Shown here piece by piece: positions 1 through 5,785 of a stretch of DNA of 5,926 bases; position 1 is the first letter of the stretch, and each line of letters begins with the position of its first letter. A program made the translations under genes and the position numbers. The notes under the pieces were generated by a model that saw only the letters and a list, made by a program, of their open reading frames with translations, ran no database searches and was not told the DNA's origin. This DNA comes from Prevotella sp. UBA1705. GTDB lineage: Bacteria > Bacteroidota > Bacteroidia > Bacteroidales > Bacteroidaceae. The stretch is taken from positions 1 through 5,926 of the forward strand of contig DCJH01000065.1 of the NCBI GenBank assembly GCA_002317385.1. The letters are read 5' to 3'.

Positions 1-1269
1 TCCGGGAGTCATACGGAAGAACTTCTTCGGAGCGTCTTCCATAAAGTCTGCCCGCTCGATCCAGAGATTGCGGGAGAAGGTTATCTTATGACTGCCCCCG
101 TTTTCAAGTTCGGGATTGTTCTCAGCCTCCATCTCCTCGCTCTGTCCCTCGGGGTAGTTGGTGATGACAAGACGCACGGGATCGACCACGGCCGACACGC
201 GGGTGGCCTTCTTGTTGAGGTCTTCGCGCACGGCTGCCTCAAGCAATGCGATGTCGTTCAGGGCATCGAACTTGGTATATCCGATAGACTTGATGAAGTT
301 GCGCACCGACTCTGGCGAGTAGCCGCGGCGGCGCATACCACACAGGGTCGGCATACGGGGGTCGTCCCAACCGTTGACCAGATGCTCGTCGACCAGCTGA
401 TGGAGCTTGCGCTTGGACATCACGGTGTAGGTAAGATTGAGTCGGTTGAACTCAATCTGGCGCGGACGGAAGTCGTTCAGCCCCTTGGCGGCGGTACCGT
501 CGCTCTCCTTGAGGAAATCCACGAGCTTGTCATAGAGCGGACGATGGGGCACAAACTCCAGCGTACAGATAGAGTGTGTCACGCCTTCAAAGTAATCGCT
601 CTGTCCGTGGGCGAAGTCATACATCGGGTAGCAGTGCCATTTCGTGCCGGTGCGGTGGTGCGGTGTCTGGATGATACGATAGATCACCGGGTCGCGGAAG
701 TGCATGTTGGGATTGTTCATATCCATCTTTGCACGGAGCACCATGGAGCCTTCCACAGCCTCGGCAGTGTTCATCTGCTCAAAGAGACGCAGGTTTTCCT
801 CCACGGGGCGGTCGCGATAGGGGCTCGCCGTGCCCGGAGTGGTGGGCGTTCCCTTCTGCTCCGCAATCTGCTCAGAGGTCTGCTCGTCCACATAGGCGTG
901 GCCGTTCTTGATCATCCAGAGGGCAAACTCCCAGAGCTTCTCGAAATAGTCGGAGGCATAATAAATCTCGTTCCAGTTGAAACCGAGCCACTTGATGTCG
1001 TGCAGGATGTTCTCCACATACTCGTTGTTCTCCTTCGAGGGATTGGTATCATCAAACCGAAGGTTGCACACACCGTTGTATTTCTCGGCCACTCCGAAGT
1101 CCATGCAGATGGCCTTGGCATGTCCGATGTGGAGATATCCGTTGGGCTCCGGCGGAAAACGGGTCTGGATGCGACCACCGTTCTTGCCTTCGGCAAGGTC
1201 TTCTTCTACGAATTGTTCAACGAAACTTATGCTTGGCTTTTTCTCGATGCTATTCTCTTGAATATCCAT
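1..1269 (-). CDS. glnS: Glutaminyl-tRNA synthetase, N-terminal 423 residues (3' end off the window)
   Basis: Class I aminoacyl-tRNA synthetase that charges tRNA(Gln) with glutamine using ATP in the cytoplasm. The translation from the ATG at 1269 shows the catalytic signatures in order: PPEPNGYLHIGH at residues 39-50 (the HIGH motif), RFDDTNPSKE at 71-80, a YPMYDFAHG block at 214-222, THSICTLEF at 231-239, and VMSKRKL at 283-289, the KMSKS-loop variant typical of GlnRS rather than GluRS. WDDPRMPTLCGMRRRGY (301-317) and AAVREDLNKKA (345-355) mark the end of the catalytic core and the entry to the anticodon-binding beta-barrels. About 130-150 C-terminal residues should lie outside the window, judging from the usual family length. 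The start is supported by a -7 box TAACTTTG at 1299-1306, about 30 bases upstream. No frameshift or missing motif was seen. Family assignment is very secure. Confidence 0.97.
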   Translation of the reverse strand, partial: MDIQENSIEKKPSISFVEQFVEEDLAEGKNGGRIQTRFPPEPNGYLHIGHAKAICMDFGVAEKYNGVCNLRFDDTNPSKENNEYVENILHDIKWLGFNWNEIYYASDYFEKLWEFALWMIKNGHAYVDEQTSEQIAEQKGTPTTPGTASPYRDRPVEENLRLFEQMNTAEAVEGSMVLRAKMDMNNPNMHFRDPVIYRIIQTPHHRTGTKWHCYPMYDFAHGQSDYFEGVTHSICTLEFVPHRPLYDKLVDFLKESDGTAAKGLNDFRPRQIEFNRLNLTYTVMSKRKLHQLVDEHLVNGWDDPRMPTLCGMRRRGYSPESVRNFIKSIGYTKFDALNDIALLEAAVREDLNKKATRVSAVVDPVRLVITNYPEGQSEEMEAENNPELENGGSHKITFSRNLWIERADFMEDAPKKFFRMTPG

Positions 1270-1298
1270 TTTTACTGTGCTTTACAATTATATAGATG

Positions 1299-1306
1299 CA
1301 AAGTTA
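1299..1306 (-). promoter_or_regulatory. Probable glnS promoter (-7 box)
   Basis: The minus strand reads TAACTTTG, an exact match to the Bacteroidota -7 consensus TAnnTTTG. It lies 29 bases upstream of the glnS ATG and predicts a leader of roughly 20 nt. No convincing TTTG -33 box is present at the usual 19-21 bp spacing (around 1326-1329), so this promoter looks weaker than those of mltG and the small plus-strand transcript. It is divergent from the plus-strand promoter at 1349-1380. Confidence 0.6.
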
Positions 1307-1348
1307 ATGATTTTTTCTTAGAATGGCCGTGCGAAAGGTTCAAAAAGA

Positions 1349-1380
1349 TTTGCACGTATCACTAAAAAGCGTTACCTTTG
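1349..1380 (+). promoter_or_regulatory. Plus-strand Bacteroidota-type promoter
   Basis: TTTG at 1349-1352 is followed by a 20-bp spacer and TACCTTTG at 1373-1380. This matches the -33/-7 consensus of the Bacteroidota primary sigma factor at both boxes. Transcription should begin near 1387. No protein gene of normal size lies downstream on this strand, and the next feature is an intrinsic terminator ending near 1476, so the promoter seems dedicated to a small RNA or leader transcript. Confidence 0.7.
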
Positions 1381-1413
1381 CAGCGTTATCCTGAATACAA
1401 TCTTTTTACCTTA

Positions 1414-1458
1414 ATGAAAAGGCTAATACCTATTGAGAATGGATGGTGGTCGCTGTGA
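1414..1458 (+). CDS. Possible 14-residue leader peptide with tandem Trp codons
   Basis: An ATG at 1414 opens the frame MKRLIPIENGWWSL and stops at TGA 1456-1458. It begins about 27 bases into the predicted plus-strand transcript. The two Trp codons (TGG TGG, 1444-1449) are in the left arm of the terminator stem and the stop codon is in its loop, so a ribosome translating the frame would cover and open the terminator. This arrangement resembles a leader peptide. In classical trp attenuation, however, the Trp codons lie upstream of the terminator and biosynthetic genes follow, and neither is true here. No Shine-Dalgarno sequence is visible, which is normal for this phylum. A frame this short may be chance. 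Confidence 0.25.
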   Translation: MKRLIPIENGWWSL

Positions 1459-1475
1459 AGCGAGCGCCATTTTTT
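1443..1475 (+). terminator. Intrinsic terminator of the small plus-strand transcript
   Basis: ATGGTGGTCGCT (1443-1454) pairs with AGCGAGCGCCAT (1459-1470) across a GTGA tetraloop (GNRA type). Eleven of twelve positions pair, with one G-U wobble and one G-G mismatch. A run of six T follows at 1470-1475, then ATTT. On the minus strand no T-tract follows the hairpin, so it is directional and does not serve mltG. Confidence 0.75.
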
Positions 1476-1490
1476 ATTTGTATTCAGAGA

Positions 1491-1507
1491 AGCCCCACCT
1501 GGGGGCT
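1491..1507 (-). other. Small GC-rich hairpin just after the mltG stop
   Basis: AGCCCC (1491-1496) and GGGGCT (1502-1507) form a 6-bp stem with a 5-base loop, only 5 bases past the mltG stop codon. The minus strand then reads TTCTCTG, with no T-tract, so it is not a convincing intrinsic terminator. It may be an mRNA 3'-end stem or a weak brake on plus-strand read-through. Confidence 0.35.
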
Positions 1508-1512
1508 CCCCG

Positions 1513-2559
1513 CTATTTTATTCCATGCTGGTTGAGCGCCTCTGCATAGCGGCGCGCATTGGCCATGTGCTCTGCATAGTTGTTTGCAAAGTTGTGGGTT
1601 CCACTGAAATCTTCCTTCGCACACATATATATATAATTATGGTGCACCATGTTGAGCACGGCGTCGATGCCGGCCACCGAGGGGATGCGGATGGGTCCCG
1701 GGGGCAGACCGGGGAAGCGATAGGTGTTGAAGGGGCTGTTGATGTGGAGCAGATTGTTGTAGATGCGCTTCAAGGCAAACTGCTTCCAAGCAAACTTGAT
1801 GGTGGGATCGGCCTGCAGGGGCATGCCTTCGGGATACTCGGCATCGCGCAGCATGAGTCGGTTGTAGTACATACCGGCAATCATAGGTTTCTCTCCATTG
1901 TTGGCCGTCTCCTCGTCGACGATGCTCGCCAAGGTCACCACCTGCACCGGAGTGAGCTTCAGCTGGGCGGCCTTGGCCGTACGGTCGTCATCCCAGAACT
2001 TCTTATTCTCCTTCTGCATATACTTCATCAAGCCTTCGAGCGAGACGGTCCAATACATCTCGTAGGTGTTGGGAATGAACATCGCAGGCAGCGTGAGCGT
2101 GTCGTAGCCATATTTCTGGCAGAACTCCTGACTGGCAAATGCCTTGGCCAACTCAGCACTGTCGAGCATGAGTTTCTGGCCCAACGCACCGGCCAGGTCG
2201 TCCATCGTGCGGACGCTGGGCACCGTGAGGTCGAGCGGTTCCTGCAGTCCGTTCTTGATATGACGGAACAACTGCAGGGCGCCGATAGAGGGTTTCACCT
2301 CGTAGCGGCCCGACCGCACATGGTCTACGAGACTGCTGTGGCGGGCGAGCGTGCTGAACGCGTGGTAGCAATGCTTCTGAGCGATGGGCTCGAGCTTGTG
2401 CATCAGCGAGTCGTAGTTGTCGTTGTCGTCAAGATAAACGTAGCTCGTCTCACTGCGCCCGGTAAACGATGTGAAGAAATAATAATAGCCCACACCGGCA
2501 AGAATCACAAGACAGGCCAATGCAGGAAGCAGGTACCTTGTTTTCTGTTCTTTGTTCAT
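1513..2559 (-). CDS. mltG: Endolytic murein transglycosylase MltG (YceG-like)
   Basis: A 348-residue inner-membrane enzyme that cuts nascent glycan strands inside the chain, releasing anhydro-ended products and helping to set glycan length during cell-wall growth. Residues 9-29 are a single membrane anchor (YLLPALACLVILAGVGYYYFF) after a short cytoplasmic tail, which places the rest in the periplasm. FIPNTYEMYW (161-170) and LASIVDEET (210-218) are YceG-family signatures. Glu217, in the E-T pair, aligns with the catalytic Glu of the E. coli protein (motif SIVEKET). Downstream are MYYNRL (230-235), MPLQADPTI (246-254), NTYRFPGLPPGPIRIPS (278-294) and HNFANN (322-327). Length is usual for the family. 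The frame stays open to an ATG at 2685, but that start would lie upstream of the promoter at 2586-2616 and inside the maeB terminator, so the ATG at 2559 is chosen. It is a monocistronic unit, convergent with the small plus-strand transcript. Confidence 0.95.
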   Translation of the reverse strand: MNKEQKTRYLLPALACLVILAGVGYYYFFTSFTGRSETSYVYLDDNDNYDSLMHKLEPIAQKHCYHAFSTLARHSSLVDHVRSGRYEVKPSIGALQLFRHIKNGLQEPLDLTVPSVRTMDDLAGALGQKLMLDSAELAKAFASQEFCQKYGYDTLTLPAMFIPNTYEMYWTVSLEGLMKYMQKENKKFWDDDRTAKAAQLKLTPVQVVTLASIVDEETANNGEKPMIAGMYYNRLMLRDAEYPEGMPLQADPTIKFAWKQFALKRIYNNLLHINSPFNTYRFPGLPPGPIRIPSVAGIDAVLNMVHHNYIYMCAKEDFSGTHNFANNYAEHMANARRYAEALNQHGIK

Positions 2560-2585
2560 TTTGTTGAATGCATTAAAATTGAGTG

Positions 2586-2616
2586 CAAAGGTACATTTAA
2601 ATAGCAATACTACAAA
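2586..2616 (-). promoter_or_regulatory. mltG promoter
   Basis: The minus strand reads TTTG at 2616-2613, a 19-bp spacer, then TACCTTTG at 2593-2586, a full match to the Bacteroidota consensus. The predicted start near 2579 gives a leader of about 20 nt before the ATG at 2559. It follows directly after the maeB terminator, which separates the two transcription units. Confidence 0.75.
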
Positions 2617-2641
2617 ACTTTTGATACCTATCTTAACAATT

Positions 2642-2737
2642 GAAATGAAAAAATAAAAAGGTCTGGCGACCCGACCGATTTTCATCGTTTTACGGGAGTT
2701 TTCCCACCGATTGTCATCGCTCGAATCACCAGACCTT
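2642..2737 (-). terminator. Branched intrinsic terminator of maeB
   Basis: AAGGTCTGG (2658-2666) and CCAGACCTT (2729-2737) form a perfect 9-bp outer stem. On the minus strand it is followed by a T-rich tract (TTTTTATTTTTTC, 2659 down to about 2647). The 62-base interior is unusually long and contains a small hairpin, GGGA-GTTT-TCCC (2694-2705), and two near-identical 13-mers. On the plus strand no T-tract follows, so it acts on maeB, whose stop is 33 bases upstream. A competing small palindrome, GACCTTCAGGTC (2732-2743), overlaps the first-transcribed arm. Confidence 0.6.
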
Positions 2738-2769
2738 CAGGTCAGTATCTCACAAGGCCGCAGAGGCCA

Positions 2770-5064
2770 TTACTTCTTCTGCTGTTTTTTCTTCTTTTCT
2801 ACGTAGGCATCGATTACGGCCACGGCAGTCACATTGACCACATTGGTCACGCTTGCCTCAAAGTCTGTGAAGTGGATGGCCTTGTTCAGACCCATCTGGA
2901 TGGGGCCGATGATCTCCACATCGGGGTCGAGGGCCTGCATGAGCATGTAGCTGCTGTTGGCCGAACTCATGTTGGGGAACACCATAGTGTTCACGTTCTT
3001 GCCCTTCAGTCGGGTGAATGGATATTTGTCGTCGCGCAGTTGCTGGTTCAAAGCGAAGTTCACCTGCATCTCGCCATCGATGAGCATGTCGGGATAATCG
3101 GCCTGCAAACGCTCCACAGCCTGGTGCACGGCCATGGGCGAACCGGCGTCGTCGGTGCCGAAATTGGAGTAGCTGATCATGGCGATGACAGGCTCGGTGT
3201 TGAAGAACTTCACCGTATGGGCCGACAATCGGGCAATGTCGTAGAGCACATTCTTATCGGGATGACGGTTGATGAGGGTGTCGGCGAGGAAGAACACGCC
3301 CTTCTTGGTGTTGAGGATGTGCATCGTGCCGAAGGTGTTGTACTCCGGACGCATGCCGATCACCTCCTTGGCCACCTTGATGGTGTTGCTATACTTGGTG
3401 TAGAGACCGGTGATGAATGCGTCGGCATCGTCGTTCTCGACCATCGACATACCAAAATAGTTGCGCTCATACATCTTGTCGTAGGCCTCCTCGAAGGTAT
3501 AACCCTTGCGGGCCAGCTTCTCGGCCATGTGCTTGGCATAGGTGGCACGCCGGCCCTGCTCCTTGTCGGCGCGCATGTCTACAATCTCCACGCCGTTGAG
3601 GTCAATCTTCAATCGGCTGGCCAGACGGGTCAGACGGTCTACGTTGCCCAACAGGATGGGCTTGCAGATGCCCTCCTGATAAGCCTGGACGGCTGCCTTC
3701 ATCATGGTGGGGTGACCGCCCTCGGCAAACACCACGCGCTGCGGATGCAGGGCGGCAGTGGCATGGAGGGTACGAGTGAGCTTGGTCTCCTGACCGAGCA
3801 GCTGGCGCAAGCGGTTCTTATAGGCATCCCAGTCCTTGATGGGTGTGCGGGCCACGCCACTGTCCATGGCAGCCTTGGCCACAGCGGCCGACACCTCGGT
3901 GATGAGCCTCGGGTCTACTGGCTTCGGGATAAAATAGTTGGGTCCGAAGGCGAGGTCGTTCACATGATACACCTCGTTCACAATGTCGGGGATGCGCTCC
4001 TTGGCCAAATCGGCAATGGCATGCACGGCGGCGAGCTTCATCTCCTCGTTGATGGCACGCGCATGTACATCGAGGGCTCCACGGAAGATGAAGGGGAAAC
4101 CGATGACATTGTTAATCTGATTGGGATAATCGGAGCGTCCGGTAGACATCAGCACGTCGGGACGGCTGGCCATGGCATCCTCGTAGCTGATCTCAGGAAT
4201 AGGATTGGCCAGGGCGAACACGATGGGATTGTCGGCCATGGAGCGGATCATCTCCTTGGTGAGGATATTGCCCTTGCTCAGGCCCACGAACACATCGGCA
4301 CCCACCATCGCCTCTTCGAGGGTGTGGACGTCGCGGCGATCGGTGGCAAAGAGCTTCTTCTGCTCGGTGAGGTTGGGGCGGTCGGAGGTGATGACACCCT
4401 TGGAATCGAGCATCACAATGTTCTCCACCTTCAGGCCGAGAGCCACATAGAGCTTGGTGCAACTGATGGCGGCGGCACCTGCACCGTTCACAACGAGCTT
4501 CACCTGCGATATATCTTTGCCAGCCACCTCAAGGGCATTCTTCAGTCCGGCCGCCGAGATGATGGCCGTGCCATGCTGGTCGTCGTGCATCACGGGGATA
4601 TCGAGGGTCTTCTTCAGGCGCTCCTCGATGTAGAAACACTCGGGCGCTTTGATGTCCTCCAGATTGATGCCGCCGAAAGAGGGAGCTATGCGCTCCACCA
4701 CTTCACAGAACTTCTCAGGGTCTTCCTCGTTGACCTCGATGTCGAAAACGTCTACACCGCCGTAGATCTTGAAGAGCAATCCCTTGCCTTCCATCACCGG
4801 CTTGCCGCTCATGGCACCGATGTTGCCCAGGCCAAGCACAGCCGTTCCGTTGGAGATCACGGCCACAAGGTTGCCCTTGTTGGTGTATTTGTAGGCATCG
4901 TCCTGATTCTTCTGAATCTCCAGACAGGGATAAGCCACACCCGGCGAATAGGCCAGACTGAGGTCGGTCTGGGTACGATAGGGTTTGGTTGGCTTTACTT
5001 CGATTTTTCCAGGCTTACCCATCTCGTGATATTCAAGTGCAGCCTCTTTCGTTATTTTTACCAT
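2770..5064 (-). CDS. maeB: NADP-type malic enzyme with C-terminal phosphotransacetylase-like domain
   Basis: Cytoplasmic oxidative decarboxylation of malate to pyruvate and CO2 with reduction of NAD(P)+. At 764 residues it has the length of the two-domain MaeB family. The malic-enzyme part covers about residues 1-425. YSPGVAYPC (39-47) carries the catalytic Tyr39, and the block GLGNIGAMSGKPVMEGKG (78-95) holds the catalytic Lys94. LEDI (135-138) and HDDQHGTA (160-167) supply the metal-binding acids, and NGAGAAA (193-199) is the dinucleotide-binding turn. LANPIPE (285-291) and SDYPNQINNVIGFPFIFRGA (311-330) are further family blocks. From about residue 430 a phosphotransacetylase-like domain runs to the end (RVVFAEGGHPTMM at 443-455, later ISYSNFGTDDAGSP). 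In this family the domain is generally regulatory (acyl-CoA sensing) rather than an active acetyltransferase. The protein ends in a Lys/Gln-rich tail, KKKKQQKK. Cofactor preference cannot be settled by eye. It has its own promoter and terminator and is monocistronic. Confidence 0.97.
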   Translation of the reverse strand: MVKITKEAALEYHEMGKPGKIEVKPTKPYRTQTDLSLAYSPGVAYPCLEIQKNQDDAYKYTNKGNLVAVISNGTAVLGLGNIGAMSGKPVMEGKGLLFKIYGGVDVFDIEVNEEDPEKFCEVVERIAPSFGGINLEDIKAPECFYIEERLKKTLDIPVMHDDQHGTAIISAAGLKNALEVAGKDISQVKLVVNGAGAAAISCTKLYVALGLKVENIVMLDSKGVITSDRPNLTEQKKLFATDRRDVHTLEEAMVGADVFVGLSKGNILTKEMIRSMADNPIVFALANPIPEISYEDAMASRPDVLMSTGRSDYPNQINNVIGFPFIFRGALDVHARAINEEMKLAAVHAIADLAKERIPDIVNEVYHVNDLAFGPNYFIPKPVDPRLITEVSAAVAKAAMDSGVARTPIKDWDAYKNRLRQLLGQETKLTRTLHATAALHPQRVVFAEGGHPTMMKAAVQAYQEGICKPILLGNVDRLTRLASRLKIDLNGVEIVDMRADKEQGRRATYAKHMAEKLARKGYTFEEAYDKMYERNYFGMSMVENDDADAFITGLYTKYSNTIKVAKEVIGMRPEYNTFGTMHILNTKKGVFFLADTLINRHPDKNVLYDIARLSAHTVKFFNTEPVIAMISYSNFGTDDAGSPMAVHQAVERLQADYPDMLIDGEMQVNFALNQQLRDDKYPFTRLKGKNVNTMVFPNMSSANSSYMLMQALDPDVEIIGPIQMGLNKAIHFTDFEASVTNVVNVTAVAVIDAYVEKKKKQQKK

Positions 5065-5137
5065 CTTTGTTAAACTTTTAATACTGATATAGGTAGCCTT
5101 CGTCTATAAAGTCTCCTGTAAACAATAAATTTGTCAG

Positions 5138-5168
5138 CAAAGGTATAATATTTATTTCTGAATTGAAA
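5138..5168 (-). promoter_or_regulatory. maeB promoter
   Basis: The minus strand has TACCTTTG at 5145-5138, an exact -7 match. It is preceded at 19 bp by TTTC (5168-5165), one base off the TTTG -33 consensus. The predicted start near 5131 leaves an A/T-rich leader of about 65 nt, longer than those of mltG and glnS, with no strong hairpin in it. The sequence before the ATG (TTTAACAAAG) is A-rich without a Shine-Dalgarno motif. Confidence 0.65.
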
Positions 5169-5313
5169 GAGCCCAAGCGAAAAATTAAGGTACTTTGTAA
5201 CAATTATCATAGTTATAATATCAGATTGTAAAACGTAGTTTGCATTTGGCCGACATGTGGGCATCTGGGTACCACGAAATAAGTATTTTTATACGGTTTG
5301 GAGATGCTGGGAG

Positions 5314-5447
5314 TGTCGGGGAGAGGGCGTGTAGATGGATGTAAGATTCATTCGTAGCGGGGGCAGGGGCTTATCCGTCGGAGAGCGTGTAATAGAATAG
5401 GTGGATTGGATTCCTTGGGGGGTGGCGTGTCTGTCGAGGAGAGGGCG
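5314..5447 (+). repeat. Three degenerate copies of a G-rich motif
   Basis: The motif TGTCGGGGAGAGGGCGTGTA (5314-5333) recurs as CGTCGGAGAGCGTGTA (5376-5391, three bases shorter) and TGTCGAGGAGAGGGCG (5432-5447). Spacings are about 55-62 bp. Similarity between the intervening sequences is weak, so this is at best an old, eroded tandem array and could be compositional. Confidence 0.3.
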
Positions 5448-5509
5448 ACTTTAGGTTCACAAAAGACACAGAAAATCCACTAAAGTCCAGCCTACGAGAG
5501 CAGAGAATG

Positions 5510-5526
5510 GGCCATCTCCCATGGCC
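5510..5526. repeat. Short inverted repeat
   Basis: GGCCAT (5510-5515) and ATGGCC (5521-5526) form a perfect 6-bp stem with a 5-base loop. No T-tract follows on either strand, so it is not a terminator. No function can be assigned. Confidence 0.3.
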
Positions 5527-5592
5527 AAAGAGCACAGACTCTTGCCTGCAAATACCGATTCAAAAAGATAATGGAGGAAGAGTGATAGCCAT

Positions 5593-5622
5593 GTAGGGGC
5601 ATGACCCGTGCATGCCCGCTAC
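5593..5622. repeat. Palindromic intergenic repeat (hairpin with GTAGGGGC-type arms)
   Basis: GTAGGGGCATG (5593-5603) pairs with CATGCCCGCTAC (5611-5622) around a 7-base loop, giving an 11-bp stem with one bulged C. No T-tract follows on either strand. The shape resembles dispersed palindromic intergenic repeats of the GTAGGGGC...GCCCCTAC kind; this is resemblance from memory, not a search result. A partial second copy in the opposite orientation lies at 5345-5370. Confidence 0.5.
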
Positions 5623-5645
5623 GAGAAGGGGAATGAATCGCGAGA

Positions 5646-5728
5646 GGATAAGGTAGTAACGGCGAGCCGAAGAGTACCTTTTCGCACGACGATAAAGTAC
5701 TAAACGCGACGCGATTAGCACCTTATCT
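5646..5728. repeat. Tandem pair of 39-bp dyad-symmetric units
   Basis: Unit 1 (5646-5684) begins GGATAAGGTAGTAACGGCGA and unit 2 (5690-5728) begins CGATAAAGTACTAAACGCGA. They are both 39 bp, separated by 5 bp, and match without gaps at 27 of 39 positions. Each is also imperfectly self-complementary: AAGGTA (5650-5655) with TACCTT (5675-5680) in unit 1. The outer ends of the pair also complement each other: GATAAGGT at 5647-5654 with ACCTTATC at 5720-5727. Either two separate hairpins or one large hairpin can form. Confidence 0.45.
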
Positions 5729-5785
5729 CAAAGCAAGAAAATAGACACTGATTATCAATAAGTTACGGAACAGATAGAAACAAAC

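Larger units (their letters stand above)
1387..1476 (+). ncRNA. Candidate small RNA or orphan attenuator-like leader, about 90 nt
   Basis: The unit is bounded by an exact promoter (1349-1380) and a strong intrinsic terminator (1443-1475), and holds no ordinary gene. The 5' part is A/T-rich. The decamer at 1391-1400 (CTGAATACAA) has its perfect reverse complement at 1478-1487, immediately past the T-tract, so a read-through RNA could close into a long stem around the terminator hairpin. A weak hairpin (CCtATT-GAG-AATGG, 1429-1442) sits just before the terminator. The RNA diverges from glnS and converges on mltG; read-through past 1513 would be antisense to the mltG 3' end. No known RNA family was recognised. 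A trp-type leader relic is an alternative because of the 14-codon frame at 1414-1458. The boundaries are predictions from sequence signals. Confidence 0.55.
5169..5785. other. Non-coding gap with decayed repeats, no supportable gene
   Basis: About 600 bp without a frame that can be defended on either strand. The only longer open frame nearby (minus strand, 5264 to 5070) runs through the maeB promoter and leader and has no recognisable motif. The part next to maeB is A/T-rich. From about 5300 to 5450 the plus strand is strikingly G-rich. From about 5590 to 5728 it holds two dyad-symmetric elements, listed separately. No promoter with both -33 and -7 boxes was found. It may be the remains of a lost gene or an accumulation site for intergenic repeats. 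Confidence 0.6.

Noticed and set aside
88..1365. Long plus-strand open frame (425 codons) opposite glnS
   Set aside because: It is the antisense of clear GlnRS motifs, and its translation shows no family signature. Long antisense frames are a by-product of the codon bias of the real gene.
1625..1635. ATATATATATA run inside mltG as a possible phase-variation tract
   Set aside because: Only five and a half dinucleotide units; it encodes sensible residues (NYIYM) in a conserved-length protein, so slippage control is not supported.
1525..2604. Plus-strand open frame opposite mltG
   Set aside because: It mirrors the mltG coding sequence, has no recognisable motif, and MltG signatures on the other strand are unambiguous.
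2770..5064. Malic enzyme-phosphotransacetylase fusion as a novel architecture
   Set aside because: This two-domain layout is the standard MaeB form in many bacteria and the length is normal.
2872..5073. Very long plus-strand open frame (733 codons) opposite maeB
   Set aside because: It is antisense to the malic enzyme across nearly its whole length; the His/Gly/Val-rich translation has no domain order, and no promoter or start context was seen. Codon-bias shadow.
5070..5264. 64-codon minus-strand frame upstream of maeB
   Set aside because: It covers the maeB promoter and leader, has no start context or motif, and its composition fits A/T-rich intergenic DNA.
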